NCBI GenBank assembly: GCA_003695835.1
Contig: RFHN01000019.1
Coordinates: forward strand, 1-13,403
Source of the DNA: Armatimonadota bacterium
GTDB taxonomy: Bacteria > Armatimonadota > Fimbriimonadia > Fimbriimonadales > ATM1
Direction: 5' to 3'
Length of the DNA: 13,403 bases
The notes beneath the pieces were generated by a model that was not told the origin of the DNA, did not search any database, and saw only the letters and a program-made list of their open reading frames with translations. Position 1 is the first letter of the stretch; each line of letters begins with the position of its first letter. Shown piece after piece: positions 1 to 6,771 of this stretch. A program made the translations under genes and the position numbers.

Positions 1-850
1 GCGTGATACGGATGACGCCCGTCTTCTTGGGGTCCTCCGCAGGCTGGATCACGTTGTCGTCTCCCGGCGGCTGCGCGGGCTGCCCCGTGCGGGCCTCATT
101 CTGCGCTGGCGGCGGTTCCTGGGTCGCCCCGGAAGGTCCTACTGCTGGCAGGGTCCCGTTCAGGTTGTCCGGCGTGATGATCAGCGGCGCGTTTGCCGAG
201 CCGTAATTGGGAGCAGAGAAGCTCGGGCGTTGCATCGGAGAGGGCGAGGCTTGCCCAGTCGTTGGTTCTTGCGGTTGAGCGTTCGCCGTCGGCGGTTGAA
301 CTTGCTGCTGGGTAGGCGTCTGCGTCGCCGGCTGGAAGGTGTTGACCTCGGGGCCGTTCGACGCGACCGGTTGCTTCTCGCCCTGCGTCAGGGCAAGGAT
401 GACGCCCAAAGACGCGACGACGAGAGTGGCGCCGATTCCGGCCAGGATGGCAGGCCAGTTGGACTCGCGAGGTTCGTAGAGGGCGGGAGTATCGTAGAGC
501 CTTCGCTGGAGCTGTTCGAGCTTGATCCGGTCCAGGGTAGAGCTTGGGTTCAGCTCGACAATGCGTTCGAAGCAAGCGATTGCGCCCGGCAGGTCGTCCA
601 TCGCTTCCAGAACCATGCCCTTGAGCGCAAGCGCCGAGAGATCGTCCGGCGCGCGGGCGAGTGCAGCCTTGGCGACGAACAGAGCCTCTTCCTCTTTCCC
701 TTCCGCGAGCAGGCGATAGCCGTCCTGGACCATCTCTTCGACGGCCGCCCCCTCGTCCGAGGGCGCCTCGGCGGCGTCGAGCGCGTGGCCGCACGACATA
801 CAGAATCGCGCGTTTTCAGGGTTGTCTGTCTGGCAATTGCGGCAAATCAA
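1..850 (-). CDS. Zinc-ribbon / TPR / single-TM protein (3' end beyond window)
   Basis: Partial gene, at least 283 residues; the frame is open at base 1. The start is TTG at 848-850, chosen because GGGAG lies 9 bases upstream (860-864) and translation begins directly with a zinc ribbon: CRNC at residues 3-6 and CMSC at 17-20. The ribbon is followed by a TPR-like helical region (about residues 35-100, with the pattern ALxxAPDDLSALALKGMVLEAMDDLPGAIACFER), then one hydrophobic segment (about 132-153). The rest is a long Pro/Gln/Thr/Ala-rich, low-complexity tail. By inference the ribbon and TPR face the cytoplasm and the disordered tail crosses to the outside. Proteins of this make-up are common and mostly uncharacterised, so no function is assigned. 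It lies 61 bases downstream of the YprB-like gene on the same strand and has its own -10-like box in that gap. Confidence 0.85.
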   Translation of the reverse strand, partial: MICRNCQTDNPENARFCMSCGHALDAAEAPSDEGAAVEEMVQDGYRLLAEGKEEEALFVAKAALARAPDDLSALALKGMVLEAMDDLPGAIACFERIVELNPSSTLDRIKLEQLQRRLYDTPALYEPRESNWPAILAGIGATLVVASLGVILALTQGEKQPVASNGPEVNTFQPATQTPTQQQVQPPTANAQPQEPTTGQASPSPMQRPSFSAPNYGSANAPLIITPDNLNGTLPAVGPSGATQEPPPAQNEARTGQPAQPPGDDNVIQPAEDPKKTGVIRIT

Positions 851-904
851 CGTGGTCGTCTCCCGTTCGTTAGACGCTTTGGGTCCTCGCTTTGGTTTGG
901 CGAT

Positions 905-910
905 ATTGTA
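905..910 (-). promoter_or_regulatory. -10-like box TACAAT upstream of the zinc-ribbon gene
   Basis: TACAAT on the minus strand, one base after the stop codon of the upstream exonuclease gene. Transcription from it would give a leader of about 45-50 bases ending at a clear GGGAG site and the TTG start at 850. No good -35 hexamer is visible. If used, the zinc-ribbon gene can be transcribed separately from the gene before it. Confidence 0.4.
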
Positions 911-911
911 C

Positions 912-1685
912 CTACCTCGACTGAAAACGTTCCGGGTCGGCGAGTTCCTCGTAAACCAACCTGCGGAGGGTGGAGTAGGCGTGCTCCATCAGGGGCTCCA
1001 GGTTCCGGACGTCCTCTCGGTTGTACTCCAGCAGCAGCGGGAGGGCGTCGGAACGCCCTGCCCGGTGTTTCCTCCAGAGCAGGACGGCGTCGTATCCGGT
1101 CATTCCGACGGTAGCCGGGCTCCGTTCGATTCCCACCGTCTTTTCGATGCTCTTCAGCCCTCCGCGCAGGCCAATCCGCCGAAGGGTTGGGCAGAGGTCT
1201 ATGTGGATCTGGTCGAAGGGAGCGTGGGGGAAGGTGCGCTTGAGCACGGGCAGGTCGAATCCGGAGCCGAAGAACGTAACCAGCACCGAGTAGTGGCTGA
1301 GGAAGTCCGGAAAGTCCGCCAGGTTCTCGCCCTGGACGAATGCGAAGTAGTGTTGACCGTCCCACGCGCCCACGACGGTCACCTCGTTCTTTGGCGTCCC
1401 GCACGTTTCGATGTCGAGATAGATGAGGCTGTCCCGGAACTCCGGAAAGACTCGCCACGCCTCGCGGGCGGGAAGGCGTTTTCGGAAGTACTGGTGCTCC
1501 CCTTTCTCGAGGTGCTGAAGACTCTCGTTCAGGGCTTGCTGGATCCGCTTGGCCCCCGCGGAACCCGTTCGGAAGCGCTCGGGATTCGCCAGGAAGGCGT
1601 ACCAGTTCTCGGCTCCCTGCTCCCAGAGTGAGATCTCCGTCTTCCAAGAGACGCCGGGGATGTGAACGAACGTCGAGGTCAGCAC
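912..1685 (-). CDS. YprB-type RNase H-like (DEDDy) exonuclease
   Basis: 257 residues, GTG start, TAG stop. It matches the RNase_H_2/YprB family: the N-terminal STFVHIPGV motif is characteristic and supports the start. The DEDDy active site can be read directly: D91 and E93 in YLDIETCG, D144 in FGSGFDLPVL, and D225 in YNREDV with Tyr221 four residues before it. HIDLCPTLRR (161-170) and the GLKSIE segment are also typical. Such proteins are predicted 3'-5' exonucleases acting on DNA or RNA with two metal ions; the substrate is not known for most members. The gene is divergent from the acyltransferase and followed by the zinc-ribbon gene. A CATAAT box ends 7 bases before the GTG and no Shine-Dalgarno site is visible, so it may be translated from a leaderless transcript. 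Family assignment is secure; biological role is open. Confidence 0.9.
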   Translation of the reverse strand: MLTSTFVHIPGVSWKTEISLWEQGAENWYAFLANPERFRTGSAGAKRIQQALNESLQHLEKGEHQYFRKRLPAREAWRVFPEFRDSLIYLDIETCGTPKNEVTVVGAWDGQHYFAFVQGENLADFPDFLSHYSVLVTFFGSGFDLPVLKRTFPHAPFDQIHIDLCPTLRRIGLRGGLKSIEKTVGIERSPATVGMTGYDAVLLWRKHRAGRSDALPLLLEYNREDVRNLEPLMEHAYSTLRRLVYEELADPERFQSR

Positions 1686-1692
1686 CGGCTCG

Positions 1693-1698
1693 ATTATG
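1693..1698 (-). promoter_or_regulatory. -10-like box CATAAT, 7 bases before GTG of the exonuclease gene
   Basis: CATAAT on the minus strand ends 7 bases before the GTG at 1685, where a transcript would begin at or beside the start codon. There is no ribosome-binding site between them. It departs from the TANNNT pattern at the first base, so it is a weaker case than the boxes at 7503, 7521 and 11451. Confidence 0.4.
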
Positions 1699-1732
1699 CG
1701 CCGAAACCCCGCAATTTTCGTGCGCCAGCGGC

Positions 1733-1738
1733 TAAAAT
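1733..1738 (+). promoter_or_regulatory. Possible -10 box TAAAAT upstream of the acyltransferase gene
   Basis: TAAAAT on the plus strand in the 75-base divergent gap. It would give a leader of about 16 bases to the ATG at 1761, or about 52 bases to the TTG at 1797. No -35 match is seen. This is a guess from position and AT-richness in an otherwise GC-rich window. Confidence 0.25.
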
Positions 1739-1760
1739 CGCTTTTGAAACGTCCCTAAGG

Positions 1761-3014
1761 ATGGGGACGATTCAAAGAAACAAGGAAGTTTCGAGATTGG
1801 AACGGCGTGAATTGACCTTCGACATTCTGAAGGGCTTCGCCATCCTGGAGGTGATCAGTCACCACACGTTGGGATTGGCGGCTCGTCGGTATGTCGAAGA
1901 AGGATCGTTTGGGTGGTGGCTGATTCTGCTGTTGAATCGCACGCTCCACTTTGCCGTGCCCACCTTCCTTCTGGTCAGCGCTCTTCTGCTCGCTCGCAGC
2001 CTGGCGAAGAAGGATCAACTTGACTGGGCGTACTTTCTCAAACGGCGCTTCTGGAGAACGGGGTACCCCTACCTGGTCTGGACCGCGATCTATCTTGCCC
2101 TCCGCGGGGGCGTTCCCGAGATCGGTTTGGGGGCTACCCTCGTGTGGGGGAAGGGCCACTATCACTTGTACTTCCTTGCGGTGCTGCTGGAAGTCTCTCT
2201 GCTCTTTCCTCTCATCTTCCTCGCGATCCGGCGTTGGCGCCCGTCCCTTCCTCTCACGCTGGCGGTTGCCGCCGGGGTCCAAGTCGGAGTGTACGTTTCG
2301 AACTACTATCTCCGGTACCTGCCTTATCCAGGTTCGAGCGCGCTTTTCTATCTCTTCCCGGTGATCCTCGGTGTGTGGTTGGGCGTCCATTGGGAGGACT
2401 GGCGTCCGGTTTGGGTGCGCTATCGCTATCGTCTCGTGCAGTGGGGGACGGCGGCCTTCGGCCTGTACATGATTGCGGAAGTCTGTCTATTGGTACGCGT
2501 TCCGGTGGGCGAGTTTCCGTACTTCTGGCTCTTTCGCATCGGGCCGGCGGCGTTGTTGCTTTACGCCACAGCAGCGGGGCTGTTGTTGATTCGCGTGTCG
2601 GAGGACGTGGCAGAACACTCGCGAATGCGCGCCGTTTTGGCTCAGATCGGCGACCGCTCGCTCGGACTGTTCCTGATTCATCCGCTTTTTCTTTACCTGA
2701 TTCAGGGGCCGAAGGTGACGGCATTCCTGAACCGGCTACCGATCCCTGCGCTTTGGGCGATCGCGCTCGTGTTTCTCCTGTCTTGGATCGCGGTGGAGGC
2801 CACCCAGCGGGCGGGCTTGAGTCGCTGGCTTTATGGCCGAGAGTTTCTGCCGTTGGGCGCGTACTCCCGCCGCGTTGCTACGGTTCGCGGAATGCGTCGG
2901 CGACGATCCACCCTCCCAGCACGCCCAGGTACACCACGTTTCCACCCCACAGCAGCGTCTGTGACCACGAGATCACCTCTCCCATTGCCGCCGCAACCGA
3001 GTAGCAGGAAGTAA
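1761..3014 (+). CDS. Acyltransferase-3 family integral membrane protein
   Basis: 417 residues from the ATG at 1761. It has the fold of membrane O-acyltransferases that move acetyl or other short acyl groups onto sugars, peptidoglycan or polysaccharides (OatA/WecH-like family). The first motif DILKGFAILEVISHH (residues 21-35) matches the family's Arg/Lys-x10-His pattern, with Lys24 in the basic position and His34-His35. VPTFLLVSALLL, then LKRRFWRTGYPYLVWT, follow as usual. About nine or ten hydrophobic helices continue to about residue 355. The substrate is unknown. Start choice is uncertain: ATG 1761 has only AAGG directly against it, whereas TTG 1797 has AAGGAAG (1782-1788) at an 8-base spacing and would give MERRELTFDILKG, 405 residues. 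The last 45 residues are Arg/Pro/Ser-rich, lie antisense to the 3' end of the convergent J-protein gene, and look like run-on after a lost stop. Confidence 0.88.
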   Translation: MGTIQRNKEVSRLERRELTFDILKGFAILEVISHHTLGLAARRYVEEGSFGWWLILLLNRTLHFAVPTFLLVSALLLARSLAKKDQLDWAYFLKRRFWRTGYPYLVWTAIYLALRGGVPEIGLGATLVWGKGHYHLYFLAVLLEVSLLFPLIFLAIRRWRPSLPLTLAVAAGVQVGVYVSNYYLRYLPYPGSSALFYLFPVILGVWLGVHWEDWRPVWVRYRYRLVQWGTAAFGLYMIAEVCLLVRVPVGEFPYFWLFRIGPAALLLYATAAGLLLIRVSEDVAEHSRMRAVLAQIGDRSLGLFLIHPLFLYLIQGPKVTAFLNRLPIPALWAIALVFLLSWIAVEATQRAGLSRWLYGREFLPLGAYSRRVATVRGMRRRRSTLPARPGTPRFHPTAASVTTRSPLPLPPQPSSRK

Positions 3015-3984
3015 GCAATCCAACGAGCGCAAGGACTCGTGTCAGAGTGGGCGTAAACGTGTCCTGGATTATGCTCAAGAGTAGATACAGTACGGCCGCC
3101 GCCCAAAAGTTGACGACGGCCACGATGCCGAGCGCCGCGGCGCGACTCAGCCTTCCCGTGGTCGTTCGCATGACCACGTCGCAACTGTCCACCGCCTCAG
3201 TCAATGAGAGCGCCGCGCCCATCGCGACGCCGTTCAAGAACAGCATGACCAACAGCCCCACCGTCCAGGTGCCTACGAAAGCGGGGAGACCTGCAGCAGG
3301 TTCTTTGGCAAAGACGATGTAGCCTAGACAAAACAGGGTGATCGCGGCGGCGACGAGCATCGGCAGGACGCTGCGGTCCGCGGCGCGACCCCTCGATTGT
3401 GAGCTCTGGCGATGTGGGTGCATGCCATAGTAGCGGCGCTGGTAGGTTGGGTTGTGCGGGTCGAACTGGATCGCGTACGCGTAGTGAGTCTCAGCGCCTT
3501 TGACATCGCCCCGCTCTCGCAGGATGTCGCCGAGAATGGCGTGCGCAAGCGCGATGCGGTAGTCGGCTCGGAGTACTTGTCGGACGATCGCTTCCGCTCG
3601 GTCAAGCCGCCCTCGACTGAAGGCAGCCATCGCCTCGTTGAGTTGGACCGCACACCGCCGCTCGGTCTCTGAGGGCGAAGCGGTTCGTTCTCGCGGGGGC
3701 GGGGAAGATTCGGGTTTTGGCGCCTCGGGCGGCGGCTGAACCCTCCGCGCGCTTTCCCTCTGCTCGCGGCGGATGCGGAGGACCGCGTCGTAATTCGCCC
3801 TGCGCGTGGGATTGGAGAGGACCGAGTAAGCCTCGACGATCTCGACGAAGAGGTCGGTCGTCGCCTTGGTGCCGCTTCGGTCCGGGTGATACTTCAGAAC
3901 GAGCTTTCGATAGGCAGCGCGGATTTGGTCCCGTGTGGCGGTTTCCGGCACACCGAGGACGTCGTAATGGGTCCGCTCTTCCAT
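2878..3984 (-). CDS. J-domain / TPR protein with C-terminal five-helix membrane domain
   Basis: 368 residues. The N-terminal J domain (about 5-70) carries the HPD motif at 33-35 (KYHPDRSGT) and the FVEIVEAYSVLSNPTRRANYD helix region, so it should stimulate the ATPase of an Hsp70 (DnaK). A Pro-rich linker (80-108) leads to a TPR-like pair of repeats (about 115-180). Next come about five membrane helices, near 207-226, 236-258, 282-305, 316-336 and 343-363. There is no Gly/Phe region or zinc-finger domain, so this is not DnaJ itself but a membrane-anchored type III J-protein. It starts 2 bases after the stop of the GspF-family gene, so it belongs to the same transcription unit. By inference it brings DnaK to the membrane, perhaps to clients of the neighbouring secretion platform. 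The C-terminal membrane domain is not one I can name. Confidence 0.88.
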   Translation of the reverse strand: MEERTHYDVLGVPETATRDQIRAAYRKLVLKYHPDRSGTKATTDLFVEIVEAYSVLSNPTRRANYDAVLRIRREQRESARRVQPPPEAPKPESSPPPRERTASPSETERRCAVQLNEAMAAFSRGRLDRAEAIVRQVLRADYRIALAHAILGDILRERGDVKGAETHYAYAIQFDPHNPTYQRRYYGMHPHRQSSQSRGRAADRSVLPMLVAAAITLFCLGYIVFAKEPAAGLPAFVGTWTVGLLVMLFLNGVAMGAALSLTEAVDSCDVVMRTTTGRLSRAAALGIVAVVNFWAAAVLYLLLSIIQDTFTPTLTRVLALVGLLTSCYSVAAAMGEVISWSQTLLWGGNVVYLGVLGGWIVADAFREP

Positions 3985-3986
3985 GA

Positions 3987-5195
3987 TTATGAGGCGGCGT
4001 CTTGAATCGCGTTGATGTATTGCGTGTAGAAGGAGACCACGATGTAGGCGACCACCGCGCCGGCGATGAGCAACAGAAGCACGCCGAGCACGCGCGGCAT
4101 CTTCTCGAGACGCACTTCGGCCTCGTCCTCATATTGCTCGGCGACGTGATCGAGAATCGAATCGAGGTTGCCGCTTTTCTCTCCCGTTGCGGTCATGTCG
4201 AGAGTGACGGGGGTGAACGCATGAGTGGAGGCGAAGGCCTCGGTTACCGTTCGACCCTCTTGAATCATTCTCGCCGCGGGATACATTCTCCGCCTTAGGT
4301 ACTCGTTGCCGCAGGCATCGGCCGCGAGGACGACCGACGTGGCGAGCGGGATGCCGCCCCCATACAGCGCGCCGAACGCCCTCGCGAATCGCGCCATCGT
4401 GAGCATGCGGATCGTGCTCCCGACATAGGGCGTCACGACCACCACCAGATCCCAGACCCAGCGGACGGCAGGAATCGGCAACAACACTCTCGAAAAGAAC
4501 AGCCAGAAGAAGAGAACAAAGCCCGCGAACACCCAGAACCAGATCGAACTGGTGATGGAGAGGATCGTGAATGCCGGGCCTCCGGTGCGAGCGGCGATGG
4601 CGGAGACCGCAGCATTCGCCACAAGCGGCAGTACGATGAGCACCGCCAAGATCAACTTCGGATAGAAGGTCGCGCGCTTGATCTGGTTTCGCAGTTTGAT
4701 CTCCCGCTTCAGGTACTCGCTGATCTCTTTGAGGGAGCGTTCGAGCGTTCCGCCTCGCTCTCCCGCCCGCACGAGGCTGACTTGGAGCGGCGTGAACACC
4801 TCCGGGTACTTCTCCATGCCCTCCGACATCATCCTCCCTTCGAGGACGAACGTCTTGAGATCGCGAATCACCGAGCGGAGGACCGGATGGCGAGAGTTCT
4901 CCCCGAGCGTCTCGAGCGCCTGGTGCAGGTGGACACCCGCCTTGTACATCGAGTGCAGTTGGGCGAAGAAGCGCTCCAACGACTCGAGGTTCACGCGCCC
5001 GAACATCGGCCCGACCACGTGACGAACCACCGCGGGGCGCCCCGGCTTCGCCGCCTTTCCTTCTTGGAGGAACTCGACGAGATAGCCCTGACCGACCAAG
5101 CGGTCGCGTGCAGCCTTTTCGCTCGGCGCCTCAATCACGCCCGTGGTTCGGCTACCGTTTCGATCGATCGCGATGAAGGAAAAGGTTTTTGCCAT
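3987..5195 (-). CDS. Type II secretion / type IV pilus inner-membrane platform protein (GspF/PilC family), full-length
   Basis: 402 residues, the usual length for GspF/PilC, the polytopic inner-membrane protein that links the assembly ATPase to pilin or pseudopilin polymerisation. The N-terminal segment (FSFIAIDRNGSRTTGVIEA, residues 5-23) is the short domain typical of PilC. Two T2SSF repeats follow: about 72-195 with the AGERGG signature at 144-149, and about 268-390 with TGEKSGNL at 337-344. Membrane helices lie near 178-200, 208-236 and 369-393, matching the family topology. It lies 6 bases downstream of a second, shorter GspF-family gene and 2 bases upstream of the J-protein gene. The ATPases (PilB/PilT), pilins and PilM-Q are not in the window, so pilus versus secretion cannot be decided here. 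Confidence 0.92.
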   Translation of the reverse strand: MAKTFSFIAIDRNGSRTTGVIEAPSEKAARDRLVGQGYLVEFLQEGKAAKPGRPAVVRHVVGPMFGRVNLESLERFFAQLHSMYKAGVHLHQALETLGENSRHPVLRSVIRDLKTFVLEGRMMSEGMEKYPEVFTPLQVSLVRAGERGGTLERSLKEISEYLKREIKLRNQIKRATFYPKLILAVLIVLPLVANAAVSAIAARTGGPAFTILSITSSIWFWVFAGFVLFFWLFFSRVLLPIPAVRWVWDLVVVVTPYVGSTIRMLTMARFARAFGALYGGGIPLATSVVLAADACGNEYLRRRMYPAARMIQEGRTVTEAFASTHAFTPVTLDMTATGEKSGNLDSILDHVAEQYEDEAEVRLEKMPRVLGVLLLLIAGAVVAYIVVSFYTQYINAIQDAAS

Positions 5196-5201
5196 CGGTT
5201 C

Positions 5202-6263
5202 TTAGGGGCTTTGGATCCACTTGTCTACTTCTTCAAACATTCGCGCGTAGTAGTTTGCGGCAAAATAGATTATGGCGCCTCCGGTGGTGAGGATGAAGAC
5301 CAAGCAGCCCAGGGATGTAAGCCCGAGGCGGGTGGCGGCTTTGCCCTGTTGATATTCCTCCGAGGCTGCTTCGAACAGCGCGTCGAGCGCTCCGTGCACG
5401 TCGCCCGCCTGCTCCGCGACCTTCAGCATCGTCTCGTCGTCCGGCTCGAAGAGGCCTGTGCGCTCGATGAAACTCGAGAGCGGCTCGTTCTCGCGCGGCC
5501 CTTCAGCTGCCGCGTACAGCCGCTCGGCGTACTCCCCGTTGGGTGAGGTGCCGGCCGCCAGCGCCCAAGCCGTTTGCGGTGGCAGTCCCGCTGCGCTCAG
5601 TTTCCGTAGCGTCCACACAAAGAAGTAGATCGCTTCGGCGCGAGCCCTCTTGCCAAAACCGTACGGGGCGCGGAGAATGAGTTTGTGCCGCAGTCGAAGC
5701 GTCGAGTGGGAGTGGAGCAGAAACCGGATGATCATCACAACTGCGATCCCCAAGAGCGCGAGAGGCAGTGTCCGTGTCAACAGGCTGCGGACGAAGAAGT
5801 ATGGGAAGTTGCCTCCCGCGTGAAACGCTTGCCATAACGCCGTCATCGCGCTCACGAGCAGGGCCAGAGCGAGAAGGCCTTGGTAGCCGAGCCAACGCAC
5901 CCAATAGAACCACTGATTGATCGAGGCGCGACCGGATGCTTGCTCTCGGAGCATCTCGTACGCTTCCGGAAGGAACCCGCCCTGTTCGGCGGCTCGGATC
6001 ATCGCGACCGCGTGGGGTGGAAAGACGTCTATGTATTCCGCCATCACGTCGCTCGCTCGGCCGCCCTCGCCGGTTCGGCGCGCGATCTCCGCCGCAGCTT
6101 CCCTCAACGCTCGATTGCGCGTCCGCCCAGCGATCGAGACGTGGGCATCGTGAAGATTGATCCCAGCGCGGAGCAGGGAGGAGAGCTGGGCGTAGTAGTT
6201 GGAAAGGTCCCGGTCGCTTACCGAGGCTGTCCGTTTGACTCGAATCTGGGCTGGTCGGTTCAT
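5202..6263 (-). CDS. Second GspF/PilC-family protein, lacking the N-terminal domain
   Basis: 353 residues with two T2SSF-type repeats but without the about 60-residue N-terminal segment of its downstream neighbour. Repeat one (about 18-140) has the AAEQGG signature at 91-96. Repeat two (about 212-335) has VAEQAGDVHGALD at 282-294. Hydrophobic helices lie near 122-147, 165-183 and 313-338. Sequence similarity to the adjacent 402-residue protein is limited to these motifs, so this is an old or fast-diverging paralogue rather than a recent tandem copy. It begins 4 bases after the folK stop and ends 6 bases before the start of the next gene, with no strong Shine-Dalgarno site, so it is probably co-translated within the operon. 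It may pair with the longer protein in one platform or serve a distinct machine. Confidence 0.88.
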   Translation of the reverse strand: MNRPAQIRVKRTASVSDRDLSNYYAQLSSLLRAGINLHDAHVSIAGRTRNRALREAAAEIARRTGEGGRASDVMAEYIDVFPPHAVAMIRAAEQGGFLPEAYEMLREQASGRASINQWFYWVRWLGYQGLLALALLVSAMTALWQAFHAGGNFPYFFVRSLLTRTLPLALLGIAVVMIIRFLLHSHSTLRLRHKLILRAPYGFGKRARAEAIYFFVWTLRKLSAAGLPPQTAWALAAGTSPNGEYAERLYAAAEGPRENEPLSSFIERTGLFEPDDETMLKVAEQAGDVHGALDALFEAASEEYQQGKAATRLGLTSLGCLVFILTTGGAIIYFAANYYARMFEEVDKWIQSP

Positions 6264-6267
6264 GACG

Positions 6268-6771
6268 TCAGTCTCGGTGAACGAAGAGAGTCACGGGCCT
6301 TCGCTTGCAGTCCTGCCGCTGAACCGCAGGGTCCTGCAGCCACTCGGTCACCGTCCGCCCGTTGACGGAGAGGTTCGGCGCGATCTCCGCCAAGGGTTCC
6401 AACACGAAACGCCGCTCGGTCAACTGGGGGTGGGGTAGCGAAAGGTTGGCCGTGCGAACGGTTTGCCCGTCGGCGGCAGCGAGCAGATCAATGTCAATCT
6501 CCCTCGGGCCGTAACGCTGCCGAGGAACTCTTCCCACTTCCCACTCGATCTGCTTGACGGTCTCGAGCAGCTCTTCCGGTTCGCGAGTCGTGTCCAAGAG
6601 GACAACCATATTCAGGAACGGCGCTTGGTCTTCGATATACATGGCGGCGGTTTCGTACACCGAGGATAGAGCGATGACGGATCCGGCTCTAAGGTCCAAT
6701 AGGTTGAGCGCTACCTGCAGGTTCTCCATGCGGTCGCCAACGTTGCTGCCAAGACCGACGTAAATCTTCAC
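6268..6771 (-). CDS. folK: 2-amino-4-hydroxy-6-hydroxymethyldihydropteridine pyrophosphokinase (HPPK)
   Basis: 167 residues, the usual HPPK length. The enzyme transfers pyrophosphate from ATP to 6-hydroxymethyl-7,8-dihydropterin in folate synthesis, in the cytoplasm. The N-terminal YVGLGSNVGDR (4-14), PFLN (51-54), and the family signature RYGPREIDIDLL (86-97) with its metal-binding Asp pair are all present. LSLPHPQLTERRFVLEPLAEIAP follows, as expected. The start is GTG and shares its G with the TAG stop of the upstream VanX-like gene (TAGTG), which predicts translational coupling. Unusually, folP, folB or folE are not adjacent; folK sits between a dipeptidase and a GspF-family gene. Confidence 0.95.
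   Translation of the reverse strand: MKIYVGLGSNVGDRMENLQVALNLLDLRAGSVIALSSVYETAAMYIEDQAPFLNMVVLLDTTREPEELLETVKQIEWEVGRVPRQRYGPREIDIDLLAAADGQTVRTANLSLPHPQLTERRFVLEPLAEIAPNLSVNGRTVTEWLQDPAVQRQDCKRRPVTLFVHRD

Noticed and set aside
230..1114. Long plus-strand frame opposite the zinc-ribbon and exonuclease genes
   Set aside because: Arg-rich, low-complexity translation typical of the shadow of GC-rich coding DNA. The minus-strand frames there contain clear domain motifs.
1662..1760. Upstream in-frame extension of the acyltransferase from ATG 1662
   Set aside because: It would overlap the 5' end of the divergent exonuclease gene and adds a non-conserved Arg/Pro-rich segment.
4782..5546. 254-codon plus-strand frame spanning the two GspF-family genes
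   Set aside because: It lies antisense to two well-supported genes and crosses their junction, with no recognisable domain.
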